Assembly: GCA_030054015.1 (NCBI GenBank)
Contig: JASGCR010000129.1
Location: 1-6,348 of the forward strand
Direction of reading: 5' to 3'
Origin: Candidatus Symbiobacter sp.
GTDB taxonomy: Bacteria; Pseudomonadota; Alphaproteobacteria; Elsterales; Elsteraceae
Length of the DNA stretch: 6,348 bases
Below the pieces are notes generated by a model. It had not been told where the DNA came from and searched no databases. It saw only the letters and a program-made list of their open reading frames with translations. Position numbers and translations under genes: made by a program. Positions 6,233 to 6,348 of the stretch are shown one piece after another (the stretch's first letter is position 1; every line of letters begins with the position of its first letter).

Positions 6233-6332
6233 CATTTGCGAGCGGTTGCATCGCAACCGCGAAGCAATCCAGAAAAATCATGAAATTGTTAGCTTTTTCT
6301 GGATTGCTTCGCGGCTTCGCCGCTCGCATATG
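6233..6332. repeat. Composite palindromic element with perfect 21-bp stem
   Basis: A perfect 21-bp inverted repeat pairs 6257-6277 with 6294-6314 around a 16-base loop. It is flanked by an outer pair, 6233-6245 with 6320-6332, matching at 12 of 13 positions. Two smaller hairpins sit where inner and outer arms meet: GCGGTTGC (6242-6249) with GCAACCGC (6253-6260), and GCGGC (6311-6315) with GCCGC (6319-6323). As single-stranded nucleic acid it could fold as a cruciform-like or multi-branch structure. The motif around 6300-6328 (GGATTGCTTCGCGG and on) resembles dispersed GC-rich palindromes common in some alphaproteobacterial genomes. The T/A runs inside the central stem could also let it act as a bidirectional terminator for guaD. 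The pairing is directly visible; the role is inferred. Confidence 0.8.
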
Positions 6333-6348
6333 TGGATGGCTCTCCTTT

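Noticed and set aside
6192..6329. Short - strand frame of 45 codons with AAAGGAG 12 bases upstream
   Set aside because: It runs straight through the composite palindrome, the Shine-Dalgarno spacing is too long, and the predicted peptide shows no known features.

Overview
The window looks like a piece of an alphaproteobacterial chromosome. GroES carries a C-terminal half typical of that class (FGKWSGTEVK, ELLIMKESDI). GroEL is the standard 550-residue type, and the groE promoter pairs a CTTGAC / CCTATAT heat-shock-type core with a perfect CIRCE operator. No species can be named from the sequence alone.

Layout, left to right. Bases 1-168 hold no convincing gene, but contain three copies of a short direct repeat (TAATGACGCTCTTT). 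Bases 168-2375 form a textbook groES-groEL operon: promoter, CIRCE, groES, groEL, and a strong hairpin terminator with a GCAA loop. After the terminator the base composition falls sharply. Bases about 2400-4850 are AT-rich and carry two overlapping genes. The first encodes a 605-606 residue fusion of a PD-(D/E)XK nuclease domain and an N6-adenine (gamma-class) DNA methyltransferase. The second encodes a 151-residue protein resembling a single target-recognition domain of a type I/type IIB specificity subunit. Together they look like a compact BcgI-like restriction-modification system in which the specificity subunit is half the usual size. The composition then returns to the host level for a complete guanine deaminase gene (guaD, 4854-6173). 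Its start lies only a few bases after a TATAAT box and has no evident ribosome binding site. The last 175 bases hold a composite palindrome of about 100 bp with a perfect 21-bp central stem, probably a dispersed genomic repeat or a terminator-like element.

Functionally, groES/groEL encode the essential chaperonin and are probably under heat-shock sigma factor plus HrcA control. The restriction-modification pair is an accessory defence module that appears to have been acquired between two unrelated host genes. GuaD deaminates guanine to xanthine in purine salvage or catabolism. The most unusual items are the half-size specificity subunit, the possible leaderless start of guaD next to an inverted repeat, and the terminal composite palindrome.
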